Positions 17,316-25,879 of a DNA stretch of 64,000 nt are shown piece after piece. Origin of the DNA: Hallerella sp963660435. GTDB taxonomy: Bacteria; Fibrobacterota; Fibrobacteria; Fibrobacterales; Fibrobacteraceae. Under the pieces are notes generated by a model. The model saw nothing but the letters and a program-made list of their open reading frames with translations. It made no database searches and was not told the origin of the DNA. How positions within the stretch are numbered: the first letter of the stretch is position 1; each line of letters begins with the position of its first letter. Made by a program: the position numbers and the translations under genes. The DNA lies in NCBI GenBank assembly GCA_963660435.1, contig CAVKYI010000002.1:124001-188000 (forward strand), in the 5' to 3' direction.

Positions 17316-18200
17316 TTACGTCCCTAGCGAATCTGCCGGTGCCCTGGAAGCTTCGGACGCTGACGAGTCGGAGGCTCCTGTCGGATGCGGAGGCACAACC
17401 GTTTCCCCGTTCAAGACGCGTTCCAGGATTTCCGCCGCCTGCAGAAATTCGTTGGAATCCGAGCAGCTTTTCGTTCCCAGAATCTTTTGCAGATACTGTT
17501 TCTGGAGCGGGACATCGCCCTCTGCCGCGGCAAGACCGGAAAGCTTGAAAAGAGAGGCGCAAGTCTTGGGCGCATCCGGGAACTGCTTCGCGACGCGTCC
17601 AAACACGACTTTCGCCTTGTCCGGCTGGTTTGCGTCCGCAAGACACACGCCCATCCAGTAAAGCGCATCGCTTGCGATTGTTCCCGTCTTGGTCTCTTCG
17701 TAGATTTGCCTGAACTCCGAATAGGCGAGCTTGATTTCCCCGCGATGATAGTCCGCGCGGGCAGTATTGAACAGGGAATCAAGCACCTGCAGCCTTTCTG
17801 CGGAAATCGTCGCGCTGTCGGCAGGAGACTCGACCGCCTGGCCATTCACGACAACCTTCTTCGAAAGAATCTTGTCCGACTTTCCAAGCAAGAGATCGAG
17901 CCTGTAGAGCAATTCTTCGTGATGGCTGTCGGCACGGTCTCCCATGTCCGCAACCTTCGCGGAAAGCATCGCAAGTTCCACTTTCATCCTCTTTTGGACA
18001 AGTCCGAGAGAATCGACTATCTGCGTCAAGGAATCAATCCTTTTCCGATACGCTTCCGCGGAGGCAACCATTTCCTTCTTGACATCGCCCTTGACATCGT
18101 CACCGACAGCTTTCATTTCCTTGGTGCGAAGAACGGTAATGCTTGAACAGGACGTGAGCGCAAGCGCAAGGAAAGACAATCCAAAAACAAGTCGTTTCAT
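17316..18200 (-). CDS. Tol-Pal-associated TPR lipoprotein (CpoB/YbgF-like)
   Basis: A 294-residue predicted lipoprotein (lipobox LTSC, Cys18). Residues 30-110 form a long charged coiled-coil-like helix, and the second half holds TPR-like helices (FNTARADYHRGEIKLAYSEFRQIY, DALYWMGVCLADANQPDKAKVVF). CpoB in Gram-negatives has the same coiled coil plus TPR layout and coordinates peptidoglycan synthesis with Tol-Pal; here it is the last gene after pal, as expected. It differs in being lipidated. AAGGTCT precedes the ATG. Confidence 0.82.
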   Translation of the reverse strand: MKRLVFGLSFLALALTSCSSITVLRTKEMKAVGDDVKGDVKKEMVASAEAYRKRIDSLTQIVDSLGLVQKRMKVELAMLSAKVADMGDRADSHHEELLYRLDLLLGKSDKILSKKVVVNGQAVESPADSATISAERLQVLDSLFNTARADYHRGEIKLAYSEFRQIYEETKTGTIASDALYWMGVCLADANQPDKAKVVFGRVAKQFPDAPKTCASLFKLSGLAAAEGDVPLQKQYLQKILGTKSCSDSNEFLQAAEILERVLNGETVVPPHPTGASDSSASEASRAPADSLGT

Positions 18201-18245
18201 AGAGACCTTTTCGTTCGGGTCGAAAGGATTCCGACCCTTTTCGCC

Positions 18246-18833
18246 TTACTTTTTGATATTGACCTTGAAATTGGCTCGACGGTTTTGCGCATAGGCTTCT
18301 TCCGATTCGCCGGCGACCTTGGGCTTTTCCTTGCCAAAGCTAACCGTTTCCATGCGGTCTCCGCCGACGCCGTAAGCGGATAGGAATTCCTTCACCTTCA
18401 TCGCGCGCTTGCTTCCGAGCGTCATGTTGTAATCCTCGGTACCGCGCGCATCCGTATGGCCTTCGACGACGATGACGAACCGCGGCTCCTTGAGAAGAAT
18501 GTCGCCGACCTGCGTAAGGACTTCCTTCGCCTTTTCGGTCAATTCGGATCTGTCGAAATCGAAATACACATCGTCGGACATCAGCTGGTTTATCAGCTTC
18601 TCGACTCGGGCGCGTTCCGCTTCCAGACGCTCCGCTTCAAGACGCTCCGATTCGAGGCGGGCACGTTCGATAGAATCCGCTTTCGCCTTGGCAAGGTCTG
18701 CGGAATCCTGTACGGGCTGCACCGCTGCCGGTTCTTCCTTGACAACCGGATTTACCGGCGGTTTCTTCTTTGAACAGGCGACCATCGAGAGGGCCGCGAA
18801 AGAAGCGAGGGAAATCAAGAGGAGCTTTTTCAT
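18246..18833 (-). CDS. pal: Peptidoglycan-associated lipoprotein Pal
   Basis: A 195-residue outer-membrane lipoprotein: signal peptide with lipobox MVAC (Cys20), an Ala/Glu/Arg-rich helical spacer (RLESERLEAERLEAERARVE) and an OmpA-like peptidoglycan-binding domain with YFDFDRSELT near residue 90 and VVEGHTDARGTEDYN near 128. It tethers the outer membrane to peptidoglycan through contact with TolB. The start (MKKLLLISL) is set by AAGGATGG upstream; the longer frame runs into tolB. It starts two bases after the tolB stop. Confidence 0.94.
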   Translation of the reverse strand: MKKLLLISLASFAALSMVACSKKKPPVNPVVKEEPAAVQPVQDSADLAKAKADSIERARLESERLEAERLEAERARVEKLINQLMSDDVYFDFDRSELTEKAKEVLTQVGDILLKEPRFVIVVEGHTDARGTEDYNMTLGSKRAMKVKEFLSAYGVGGDRMETVSFGKEKPKVAGESEEAYAQNRRANFKVNIKK

Positions 18834-18835
18834 GG

Positions 18836-20134
18836 TTACCATCCTTGCGTTTGTTGAGAGTTGTTTTTCTGATGTTCCGGGGAATACCAGGACCAGGCGG
18901 GAGACGTGTTGTCCCCGCCGTTCGTAATGCGCGCAACGCCGGAACCGTCCTTTCGCATTATGTATATCTGGTGAGAGCCGGAGCGGTCGCTCGAAAAGGC
19001 GATGAGCATTCCGTCCGGAGACCATGTCGGGTGTTCGTTGTTTCCCGCGTTGCTTGTCAATTGCACGATGTCCGAACCGTCAATCGCGCAGGTATAGATA
19101 TTCATCTTGCCGTTATCCATGGATGTATAGACGATACGGTCTCCCGTCGGCGACCACGAAGCGCGTTCGTTGTAGTTTCCCATAAAGGTGACGCGCCGGA
19201 CATCGCTTGCATCCTTTCCCATCACATAGATCTGCGGCTGACCGCCCCGGTCGCTCGTATAGAGGATTTCCGAACCGAACGGGCTCCAGGATGGGCTTAC
19301 CTGGGAAGCGCGCCCGAACAGAAGTTTTCTGCTTTCGCCCGTTTTCGGATCGCCGAGATAAAGCGTCGTCCGGTTCCCGTGTATCGAAGCGAAGAGAAGT
19401 TCTCCCGTCTTCGGGTTTACCGCCGGGCTGAATGTCTGGGCCTTGTCCGGAAAGAGCCTGCGTTCCCGGCTGGAATACAGTTCCCTTTCGAAAAGCTGCG
19501 CCTTGCCGTTTCGGAAGCTCACATAGACTATCGCCTCGTTGTCCCTTGTCCATGCGGGCATCGTGTTGATCGTCGTATCGTGCGTCAGCTGGCGTCGGTT
19601 ATAGCCATCGTAATCCGCAACGACTATCTGCTTCTTTCCGTCGATTTTCGACACCCAGGCAATCTGCGTCGAAGCGATTCCGTATTCCCCCCAGAGCTGT
19701 TTCACGACCTTATCGACAAAATCGTGCAGGGCCCTTCGCAAGTCTTTCTGCAAAACCGTGTAGGATTCCCCGAGAAGAAGATCCTTTGTCTGCGTCGCAT
19801 AGAGAAAGCACGAAAGCTTTACGTTCGGACCGGGAACGTCTTCGAGCTTCCCCGTCACGTAGAACTTCGCTCCCGCCCGGACAAAGGTCACCATCTTGAA
19901 TCGAGGGCTTTCCACCACGGAAAAGCGGCCGGAAAGCTCGAAATCCCGCTTGACGACTTCCTCGGGTTTCGCCGAGAGCGCTTCGAAACTTTCGGTCTGT
20001 TCAAAGGGAACAAGCCCTATCGGCATCGTGTTTTCGACGGAAATTCCCACATCGACCGAAATCGTATCGATGACGGCAAAGGCGCCGGAAAAGGCGGACA
20101 AAAGAATGATGCCAAGCAAGCGAAGTCTCATCAT
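18836..20134 (-). CDS. tolB: Tol-Pal system beta-propeller protein TolB
   Basis: A 432-residue periplasmic protein with a signal peptide (MMRLRLLGIILLSAFSGAFA), an N-terminal TolB domain (to about 150) and C-terminal propeller blades with repeated W-S-P-x-G units (PSWSPFGSEILYTSDRGG, PTWSPDGMLIAFSSDRSG). It binds Pal. The start is uncertain: ATG at 20134 (or 20131) gives the cleanest signal peptide, but a TTG at 20161 has a better placed AGAGG. Located between the TonB/TolA-like gene and pal. Confidence 0.93.
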   Translation of the reverse strand: MMRLRLLGIILLSAFSGAFAVIDTISVDVGISVENTMPIGLVPFEQTESFEALSAKPEEVVKRDFELSGRFSVVESPRFKMVTFVRAGAKFYVTGKLEDVPGPNVKLSCFLYATQTKDLLLGESYTVLQKDLRRALHDFVDKVVKQLWGEYGIASTQIAWVSKIDGKKQIVVADYDGYNRRQLTHDTTINTMPAWTRDNEAIVYVSFRNGKAQLFERELYSSRERRLFPDKAQTFSPAVNPKTGELLFASIHGNRTTLYLGDPKTGESRKLLFGRASQVSPSWSPFGSEILYTSDRGGQPQIYVMGKDASDVRRVTFMGNYNERASWSPTGDRIVYTSMDNGKMNIYTCAIDGSDIVQLTSNAGNNEHPTWSPDGMLIAFSSDRSGSHQIYIMRKDGSGVARITNGGDNTSPAWSWYSPEHQKNNSQQTQGW

Positions 20135-20170
20135 ATCAATAATACAAAGTTTCGGTATCAAGGCAAGCCT

Positions 20171-20938
20171 CTAGTTCGGCGTAAAGTTAAAATTGAGCGA
20201 AAGCGCCGGAGCGCGATAGTTCGACGGAAGTTCCGGCAACTTGGAAATTCGGACGGCGCGCATCGAAAGATGATCCCAAGTCTTGTTCCCCGACGAACGC
20301 TTGAGCGAAATGTCCGTAATGCTTCCGAACCTGTCCACCGTGAACTGCACCGATGTCTTCGTCGATTTGGCGACATGCAGACCGGACGGCGGATTGAAAT
20401 TCTGCATGATGATTTGCTTTAACCGTTCGAGATAGACCTGCATCAGCGGATCCATATCCACGTAGCCCACGGGATTCAAGCCCGACTCCTCGGCAATGCC
20501 TTCCGGAAGGTCCATGTCGTCGGGAAGGTCCATGGATTCTTCCGCCGGTTCTTCGGAAACCTCTTCGGGAACGGGCTCCGGTTCGGGAGCGGGCTTTTCT
20601 TCCTTCGCGATCTTCGGCTCGGGAGGAAGCTCGCTTTTCGGCTCGGGCTTCGGCTTCGGTCTAGGCTCATCCTTTCTCGGTTCCTTCTTTTCCTCGGGAG
20701 GTTTCGGCGCGGGCTTTCGCACCTGCCTGGGAGCGACCTTTCTCGTCTGCGATACCTGCACAAGTTCAAAGACCTTTACCGGTTCGGGTTCGCGTTCGAA
20801 GCGGATGCTGTTCGCGGCGACAAATCCCAACAGGAGAATCGCATGAAAGACAAGCGAAACGACGACAATCTTTCCGATTGCGCCATCCCAGCCGTTTCGA
20901 AAGAACGGCGACCGGTCCTGTTTTTCCCGATTCGCCAT
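20171..20938 (-). CDS. TonB/TolA-like energy transducer
   Basis: A 255-residue protein occupying the place of TolA. It has one transmembrane helix near residues 20-42 (IVVVSLVFHAILLLGFVAA), a long Pro/Glu/Lys-rich periplasm-spanning region (about 55-145) and a TonB-type C-terminal domain (VQFTVDRFGSITDISLKRSSG). The Pro-Lys spacer and C-terminal domain are more TonB-like than TolA-like. It would couple the TolQR motor to TolB/Pal, or to TonB-dependent receptors. The start MANREKQ lies two bases after the tolR stop; the longer frame overlaps tolR. Confidence 0.88.
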   Translation of the reverse strand: MANREKQDRSPFFRNGWDGAIGKIVVVSLVFHAILLLGFVAANSIRFEREPEPVKVFELVQVSQTRKVAPRQVRKPAPKPPEEKKEPRKDEPRPKPKPEPKSELPPEPKIAKEEKPAPEPEPVPEEVSEEPAEESMDLPDDMDLPEGIAEESGLNPVGYVDMDPLMQVYLERLKQIIMQNFNPPSGLHVAKSTKTSVQFTVDRFGSITDISLKRSSGNKTWDHLSMRAVRISKLPELPSNYRAPALSLNFNFTPN

Positions 20939-20940
20939 AC

Positions 20941-21342
20941 CTACTTGTCGTCGTCCCCGGGGAGGGTCAGGAAGCCTAGCTTGGTAACGCCCGCGTTCTG
21001 TACGAGCGAAACGACTTTCATGACGCGACCGTAGTCCACCGACTCGTCCGCGTTGATGACCACGGCCATGTTTCCGTCCCACAGAGACTTGAAGACGTTT
21101 CCAAAATCCTTCGGGTTCACCTTCATGTCCGCGATATAGACTTCGTTCTGCTTGTTGATGGAGACTTTCAAGAGCTTTTCCTGTTCCATCGTCGGCGCTT
21201 CGGCCTTCGGAAGTTCCACCTTGATGCCCTGGCTCATCAGGGGAGCGGAAATCATGAACACGATAAGAATCGAAAACACGACGTCAATCATGTTCGTGAG
21301 ATTCATTTCCTGGTTAATCGTCCTGCTGCGGCTGCGCTTCAC
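20941..21342 (-). CDS. tolR: TolR/ExbD family proton-channel protein, GTG start
   Basis: A 133-residue inner-membrane protein of the ExbD/TolR family. NLTNMIDVVFSILIVFMI contains the transmembrane helix with its essential Asp, followed by a periplasmic domain (VVINADESVDYGRVMKVVSLVQNAG) typical of ExbD/TolR. GTG at 21342 is chosen because AGGAGG lies seven bases upstream; the longer frame overlaps tolQ. It forms the proton-driven motor with the TolQ-like protein. The TolR name rests on the tolB-pal context. Confidence 0.9.
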   Translation of the reverse strand: MKRSRSRTINQEMNLTNMIDVVFSILIVFMISAPLMSQGIKVELPKAEAPTMEQEKLLKVSINKQNEVYIADMKVNPKDFGNVFKSLWDGNMAVVINADESVDYGRVMKVVSLVQNAGVTKLGFLTLPGDDDK

Positions 21343-21350
21343 GATGCCTC

Positions 21351-22040
21351 CTATCCGGCCACTTCTTCGAGAGCGAGAAGGTCGCCACGCTTGAAGAGGC
21401 TGAGCATCCGGCTTCCAAAGTTGTAATAGGCGATTTCGTTTTCGCCCGTCCGGGAAACGAACATGTTGTAGGCTGCCGATGCGGGAATCGCGACAAGGAG
21501 ACCGGCGACCGTCGTGATCAAGGCCATGGCGATACCCGGAGCGACAACCGTCAAGTCTGCGGAACCGTGCTTTCCGATTTCGAAAAAGGCGACCATGATT
21601 CCCCAGACCGTTCCAAGCAGGCCGAAGAACGGGGCGAGATTCGCGCACATGCCCAAAAAGTTCACGTGGCGGTTTTCGCCTAGACGGATTCCCTCGATGG
21701 ATCTCTGGATGGTATCTTCCAAGAGGGATGCCCGATGCTGGATGGAATCGTAGCTTACGAAGTTGCTGAACTTGGACGCCTCGATCAGGACTTCCTCGGT
21801 AAGACTCTTGAGCGCGCTGTCACCGCTAGAATCGCAAAGCTCCTTCAGATCCACGAAGCGTTCCATCTTTTCGAACTTGTGGAAAAAGAGGGCGTTGGCC
21901 CGCTGGTTCTTGCGGAAAAAGACAATCTTGACAAGAATGATTCCCCAGCAAAAAAGCGACATAAACGCCAGAATGCCGAGAATGATCATCGTCGCGACAT
22001 CGGAATCGCGAAGCATCTGGACTACGGGCAAATCGATCAT
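21351..22040 (-). CDS. tolQ: TolQ/ExbB family proton-channel protein
   Basis: A 229-residue inner-membrane protein with three helices: residues 17-40 (MIILGILAFMSLFCWGIILVK), about 125-150 (LAPFFGLLGTVWGIMVAFF) and about 165-185 (PGIAMALITTVAGLLVAIPA). These last two are the conserved MotA/TolQ/ExbB core. ATG at 22040 has GGGAGG six bases upstream and is preferred to a start four codons earlier. First gene of the tol operon; its promoter lies in the 73-base gap shared with the divergent gene at 22114. Confidence 0.93.
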   Translation of the reverse strand: MIDLPVVQMLRDSDVATMIILGILAFMSLFCWGIILVKIVFFRKNQRANALFFHKFEKMERFVDLKELCDSSGDSALKSLTEEVLIEASKFSNFVSYDSIQHRASLLEDTIQRSIEGIRLGENRHVNFLGMCANLAPFFGLLGTVWGIMVAFFEIGKHGSADLTVVAPGIAMALITTVAGLLVAIPASAAYNMFVSRTGENEIAYYNFGSRMLSLFKRGDLLALEEVAG

Positions 22041-22100
22041 GGAGCCTCCCAAAAAAAGTCGCTTATCAATCTAGAAAATTTAAATCGACAAAAATGTTGC

Positions 22101-22106
22101 TAGATT
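22101..22106 (+). promoter_or_regulatory. Probable -10 box (TAGATT) of the 22114 gene
   Basis: TAGATT ends seven bases before the ATG at 22114, with no Shine-Dalgarno. The region is shared with the divergent tolQ promoter. Confidence 0.5.
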
Positions 22107-22113
22107 TCAAAAT

Positions 22114-22665
22114 ATGAGACTAATTCCGAACCGCCTTTGGACGGACGAAGACGAAAGCGGGCTCCCCACCGTCATCTTCCATCTCCAAAGAGACCATCAT
22201 TTTCTGCATGTCCGCTTCCAGGTCACGGAACCGGAAGAATGCTTTGCGGCAAATATCGAAAGGGACGGGGCAAACACCTGGGAAGACAGCTGCGTCGAGC
22301 TGTTCGTCCGAGCGCTCGATTCCAAAAGCGAATATGTCAATTTCGAGTTTACGAGCAAGGGTTTCTGCTACGCGGCCCGCGGCAGGGACAGATTTCACCG
22401 AAAGGAATTCCTGCAAACGCAATATGCCCGGATCTTGCGCACGGTCCATGCGCCGGTCCGCGACGGAAAAAGCGTCTCGTGGGAAATCAGGGTTTCCATC
22501 CCGGCGTTTCTTCTCGGTGCGCAGAATCTTGCCGGAGAGGAAATCTTCGGAAACATCTACAAGTGCGGAGACCGCTCGAGCCACCCGCATTACCTGATGC
22601 GCTTCCCCATCGCTACCGAAAGGCCCGACTTTCACCAGCCGAGATTCTTCCGCAAGCTTCTTTAG
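22114..22665 (+). CDS. Carbohydrate-binding family 9-like domain protein
   Basis: A 183-residue single-domain protein. The pattern NTWEDSCVELFVRA, YVNFEFTSKGFCYAARGRDR and SVSWEIRVSIP is that of the CBM9-like domain (DOMON-related) found in carbohydrate-active proteins. There is no signal peptide, so in this form it is cytoplasmic or of unknown location, which is unusual for a glycan-binding domain. It opens a plus-strand run and is followed ten bases later by the M23 peptidase gene. Ligand unknown. Confidence 0.75.
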   Translation: MRLIPNRLWTDEDESGLPTVIFHLQRDHHFLHVRFQVTEPEECFAANIERDGANTWEDSCVELFVRALDSKSEYVNFEFTSKGFCYAARGRDRFHRKEFLQTQYARILRTVHAPVRDGKSVSWEIRVSIPAFLLGAQNLAGEEIFGNIYKCGDRSSHPHYLMRFPIATERPDFHQPRFFRKLL

Positions 22666-22674
22666 GAACTTCCC

Positions 22675-24531
22675 GTGAAACGCCTCGCTTTCTGGGTTCT
22701 CGCCCTTTCGACAGCTCTTCTCGCCGAAGACAGTCTCTATGTCCCTTTCGGAAAACCCGGTTTCCTGACATCCTCGTTCGGCGAAAACCGCGGAACGCGC
22801 TACCATGCGGGAATCGACTACTCGACCGACATGCGGGAAGGTTTTCCGGTTATCGCCCCCGAAGACGGAAAAGTTTCCGAGGTGCGACTATCCCCCTACG
22901 GATATGGCAAGGTCGTCTATTTCCAGGGAAAAAGCGGCAGGACGTGGGTGTTCGCCCACCAGAGCGGATTCTCGGGACCGCTCGATTCGCTCGTACGCGA
23001 CACCCAGATCAAGTCAGGGAAGAACGACGTTTCCATCGCAAACCCGAATATTCCCGAATTTCGCCAGGGCGACACGCTTTCCTTTACGGGAAGTTCCGGC
23101 ATCGGAAATCCTCACCTGCACCTGGAAATTCGCCTAGGCGACAAAATCATCAACCCCTGCCGAAACGGAACGCTTTGCCAGGACACCCTGGACCCGCTCA
23201 TTCTCGGAGCTGCGGCATTCCAGGGAGAGTCGGTCGCCCTTTCCGGAGAGGAGGATCTCAAGTCGGGATGCGTCGAAATTCCCGACATCGACAATTTCAA
23301 GGATTCGATCCGGTTCGTTTTCAAAATCGCCGACTACAGCCGCCATCCTCTCGAAAATCCGATGTCCGTCCGCCGCGTCTCGCTAAAAAGGAAGGATAGC
23401 GTTATCGCCGAAATCACGAAGGACACGCTCTCGCTTTCGGGCATGATCCAAATCCGCGAAGAGCTTCTCTGGGCGGAAGAAGCGGATACCGCAGGCGACT
23501 GGCACTATCTTCCAAAGGGATTTTTTCGCTCCCCGAACGACACGCTTTCGATCGAAGCGGAAGACATGGTCGGGAGGATTTCAAGGCGAACGTTCACTTT
23601 CAAGGAAAAATGCGACGGGAAAAAGCCCGCGATGCGCGGCAAGTTCCAGCGGCCCGAACTTTTTTCCTTCCTGAGCAGGGCATGGCTCGGCCTCGACCTC
23701 TGCAAGTCCGACTCGAAACCGACAGGATTCCGGCTTCTGGAAAGGGAAAACCGGAAAGCTCCCTTGAATCTTTGCGAAGAATTTCCGTCAAGGCCCGTTA
23801 CGCTCGGAGAAATTCTCGAAAGGCACCCGAAAGCGATAGCGGTCCTGGTCGATCGTGAAGGACAGATCGACACGATCGCCGTCAGGAAAATTCCGAAAGG
23901 ACGAAAGAATCTCTCGTGGAAACTCGACAGGCGTCTTTTCCCCATCGAAGAAAAAATCACCGGTCTAGCGTCTGTTCCGTGGACACAGGCACTTGCCGTG
24001 CGAAGGCTCGCAAACGACAGCGTTCCCGCCTTTGAATTTCACCCCAAGGGACTTCACTTCCTCGGTTCGTGGCAAGTCTCGTTTTCCGGAGACGTCTCCA
24101 AGAAACCGCTTTACTATCTGGGAGAAACGAGCCGGCGATGGTTCCTTTTCGGCAAGCAGCGGAAAAGGAATCTCGTACGTTCCGCAAGCGCAAACGAGCT
24201 TCGCGACATCGGATTTATCGCGGACACGACTGCACCGGAAATCGGCGAAGTCCGGATAGACAGAGCGTTCGTCGCCGGGACCGAGCGACCGGTCATCCGA
24301 ATTCCGCTAGTCGAAAGGGAATCGGGAATCGCAAACGGCAACGCCATCAAGGCCTTTTCGACGGAAAAGCCATTTATCTACGCCGAATACGATTCCGAAC
24401 CGCGCGAAATCGTTTTCGCCCTCGACGAACTGCCAAGTCCCGGCAAGAGCTTTTCCCTTTCCATCCGCGACGAGGCGGGCAACCGCAAAACATTCGAAAT
24501 TCCCGTTCCTTCGCCGAACAATCCTCAATAA
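22675..24531 (+). CDS. M23 family metallopeptidase (secreted)
   Basis: A 618-residue exported protein with signal peptide MKRLAFWVLALSTALLA. The M23 (LytM/lysostaphin-type) zinc peptidase domain spans about 20-170: RYHAGIDYS supplies His44 and Asp48, and NPHLHLEIR supplies the later His pair. The remaining 440 residues are beta-rich and unrecognised, with no membrane segment; the peptidase is at the N-terminus rather than the usual C-terminus. It probably cuts peptidoglycan cross-links in the periplasm or acts as an envelope scaffold. Followed by rnd. Confidence 0.88.
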   Translation: MKRLAFWVLALSTALLAEDSLYVPFGKPGFLTSSFGENRGTRYHAGIDYSTDMREGFPVIAPEDGKVSEVRLSPYGYGKVVYFQGKSGRTWVFAHQSGFSGPLDSLVRDTQIKSGKNDVSIANPNIPEFRQGDTLSFTGSSGIGNPHLHLEIRLGDKIINPCRNGTLCQDTLDPLILGAAAFQGESVALSGEEDLKSGCVEIPDIDNFKDSIRFVFKIADYSRHPLENPMSVRRVSLKRKDSVIAEITKDTLSLSGMIQIREELLWAEEADTAGDWHYLPKGFFRSPNDTLSIEAEDMVGRISRRTFTFKEKCDGKKPAMRGKFQRPELFSFLSRAWLGLDLCKSDSKPTGFRLLERENRKAPLNLCEEFPSRPVTLGEILERHPKAIAVLVDREGQIDTIAVRKIPKGRKNLSWKLDRRLFPIEEKITGLASVPWTQALAVRRLANDSVPAFEFHPKGLHFLGSWQVSFSGDVSKKPLYYLGETSRRWFLFGKQRKRNLVRSASANELRDIGFIADTTAPEIGEVRIDRAFVAGTERPVIRIPLVERESGIANGNAIKAFSTEKPFIYAEYDSEPREIVFALDELPSPGKSFSLSIRDEAGNRKTFEIPVPSPNNPQ

Positions 24532-24536
24532 GTTTT

Positions 24537-24542
24537 TAAATT
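24537..24542 (+). promoter_or_regulatory. Probable -10 box (TAAATT) of rnd
   Basis: TAAATT ends seven bases before the ATG at 24550 and there is no Shine-Dalgarno. It starts right after the M23 stop codon. Confidence 0.45.
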
Positions 24543-24549
24543 GAAATCG

Positions 24550-25683
24550 ATGGTAAACGATCCCTACATTCTCGTAGCCGACGAGGAATCTCTCGAAAAA
24601 CTTGTCGAGGATCTCTCCCGCTATGAAATCGCCGCGGTCGATACGGAAGCGGACTCCATGTATCATTATTCGGTCAGGCTCTGCCTTGTCCAGATTACCA
24701 TCGGAGAGCACCATTACATCGTCGATCCTCTAGCGCCTTTCGACATCCGTCCCATCTTCAGGACCCGCGCGATGAACAATATCATCCTGCACGGCGCCGA
24801 CTACGATTTGCGGATGCTGTGGCACCGTTTCCGGTTTTCGCCGGCACATGTTTTCGACACGATGCTTGCGGCAAAGTTCCTGGGAGAAAGCGAACTCGGC
24901 TATGCAAGCCTGGTTCAAAAGTATTTTCAAGTCACGCTTCCCAAGGACAACCAGAAATCCGACTGGACCGTGCGACCGCTCCCGACCGACATGTGCGAAT
25001 ACGCCATTCACGATACTTTTTTTCTGCACGAACTTTGCGCAATCCTGGGCGAACAGCTACAGGCGCAAGGAAAATTCGGATGGCTTATCGAAACATGCGA
25101 AGATCTCGTCGAAAAGGCAAGACAGCAAAAACCCGAGGATCCCGAACGTTGGCGAATTGCGGGTTCCTTCCGCCTGTCTCCCAAATCGCTCAACATCCTG
25201 AAGGCCGTATGGACATGGCGCGAACACGAAGCGGAAAAGCTGGACAGACCACCCTACAAGGTATTCGGAAACGAGCTGATGCTCGCGATTGTCCGCTCCG
25301 CATCGTATTCCTTTCCGATCCTTCGCGAAGACTTTCTTCCTAGACTCCCGCGCAACTTTGTCGGAGAACGCAGGGCGAGCTTCTTCGAAACGATCGAGAG
25401 CGCCATGCAGGTTCCCGAAAGCGAATGGCCCGAGGTCAGCCACCGCGGACACCCGCCGCTCGTCAGTCCAAACGGCGAACTGATCGATTCCCTCAAGGAA
25501 TGGAGAAACGAACGCGCCGCGGAACTCCACTTCGACGAAGCGATGCTCGCAAACCGCTCCCAGCTGATAGCCCTTGCGACCCCGGTCGGAGAAACCTGGG
25601 AAGAACGCTACGATGCGGCCCATCTTCTAAAATGGCAACGCGCCGTTTGGAACGGAATCCTTCATGAAAAACTAACCCGCTGA
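24550..25683 (+). CDS. rnd: Ribonuclease D
   Basis: A 377-residue 3'-5' exoribonuclease of the DEDD family, trimming tRNA and other RNA 3' ends. Exo I is VDTEADS (D31, E33), Exo II is HGADYDLRML near 82, Exo III is YAIHDTFF near 150, followed by an HRDC domain (AVWTWREHEAEKLDRPPYKV). Length and order are normal. A TTG three codons upstream is possible, but ATG at 24550 fits the TAAATT spacing. Confidence 0.92.
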   Translation: MVNDPYILVADEESLEKLVEDLSRYEIAAVDTEADSMYHYSVRLCLVQITIGEHHYIVDPLAPFDIRPIFRTRAMNNIILHGADYDLRMLWHRFRFSPAHVFDTMLAAKFLGESELGYASLVQKYFQVTLPKDNQKSDWTVRPLPTDMCEYAIHDTFFLHELCAILGEQLQAQGKFGWLIETCEDLVEKARQQKPEDPERWRIAGSFRLSPKSLNILKAVWTWREHEAEKLDRPPYKVFGNELMLAIVRSASYSFPILREDFLPRLPRNFVGERRASFFETIESAMQVPESEWPEVSHRGHPPLVSPNGELIDSLKEWRNERAAELHFDEAMLANRSQLIALATPVGETWEERYDAAHLLKWQRAVWNGILHEKLTR

Positions 25684-25690
25684 GGTCTCT

Positions 25691-25876
25691 ATGGGAAACA
25701 TCGGTTTTTCCGAACTGCTTCTGCTAATTTTCCTGGTACTTCTCCTCTTCGGCGCCCGCCGCATTCCGGATCTGGGCGCATCGATAGGCAAGGCTCTACG
25801 CGAGTTCCGCAAGGCGAACAGCGACGAACAGCCAGGCGAAAAGGCCGACGAAGACAAGAAAAAAGACAAGAACTAG
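25691..25876 (+). CDS. tatA: Sec-independent translocase protein TatA
   Basis: A 61-residue pore-forming Tat component: a hydrophobic helix (ELLLLIFLVLLLFGARRIPD), the conserved Phe-Gly hinge, an amphipathic helix (LGASIGKALREFRKA) and a charged tail. Followed three bases after its stop by tatC. GAGGT lies upstream of the ATG. A second Tat-type helix occurs in the gene after tatC. Confidence 0.93.
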   Translation: MGNIGFSELLLLIFLVLLLFGARRIPDLGASIGKALREFRKANSDEQPGEKADEDKKKDKN

Positions 25877-25879
25877 GTC

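Noticed and set aside
18770..20422. 550-codon plus-strand open frame opposite tolB and pal
   Set aside because: It is antisense to well-recognised genes with signal peptides and motifs; its product is Arg/His-rich and without any domain pattern, as expected of a shadow frame.
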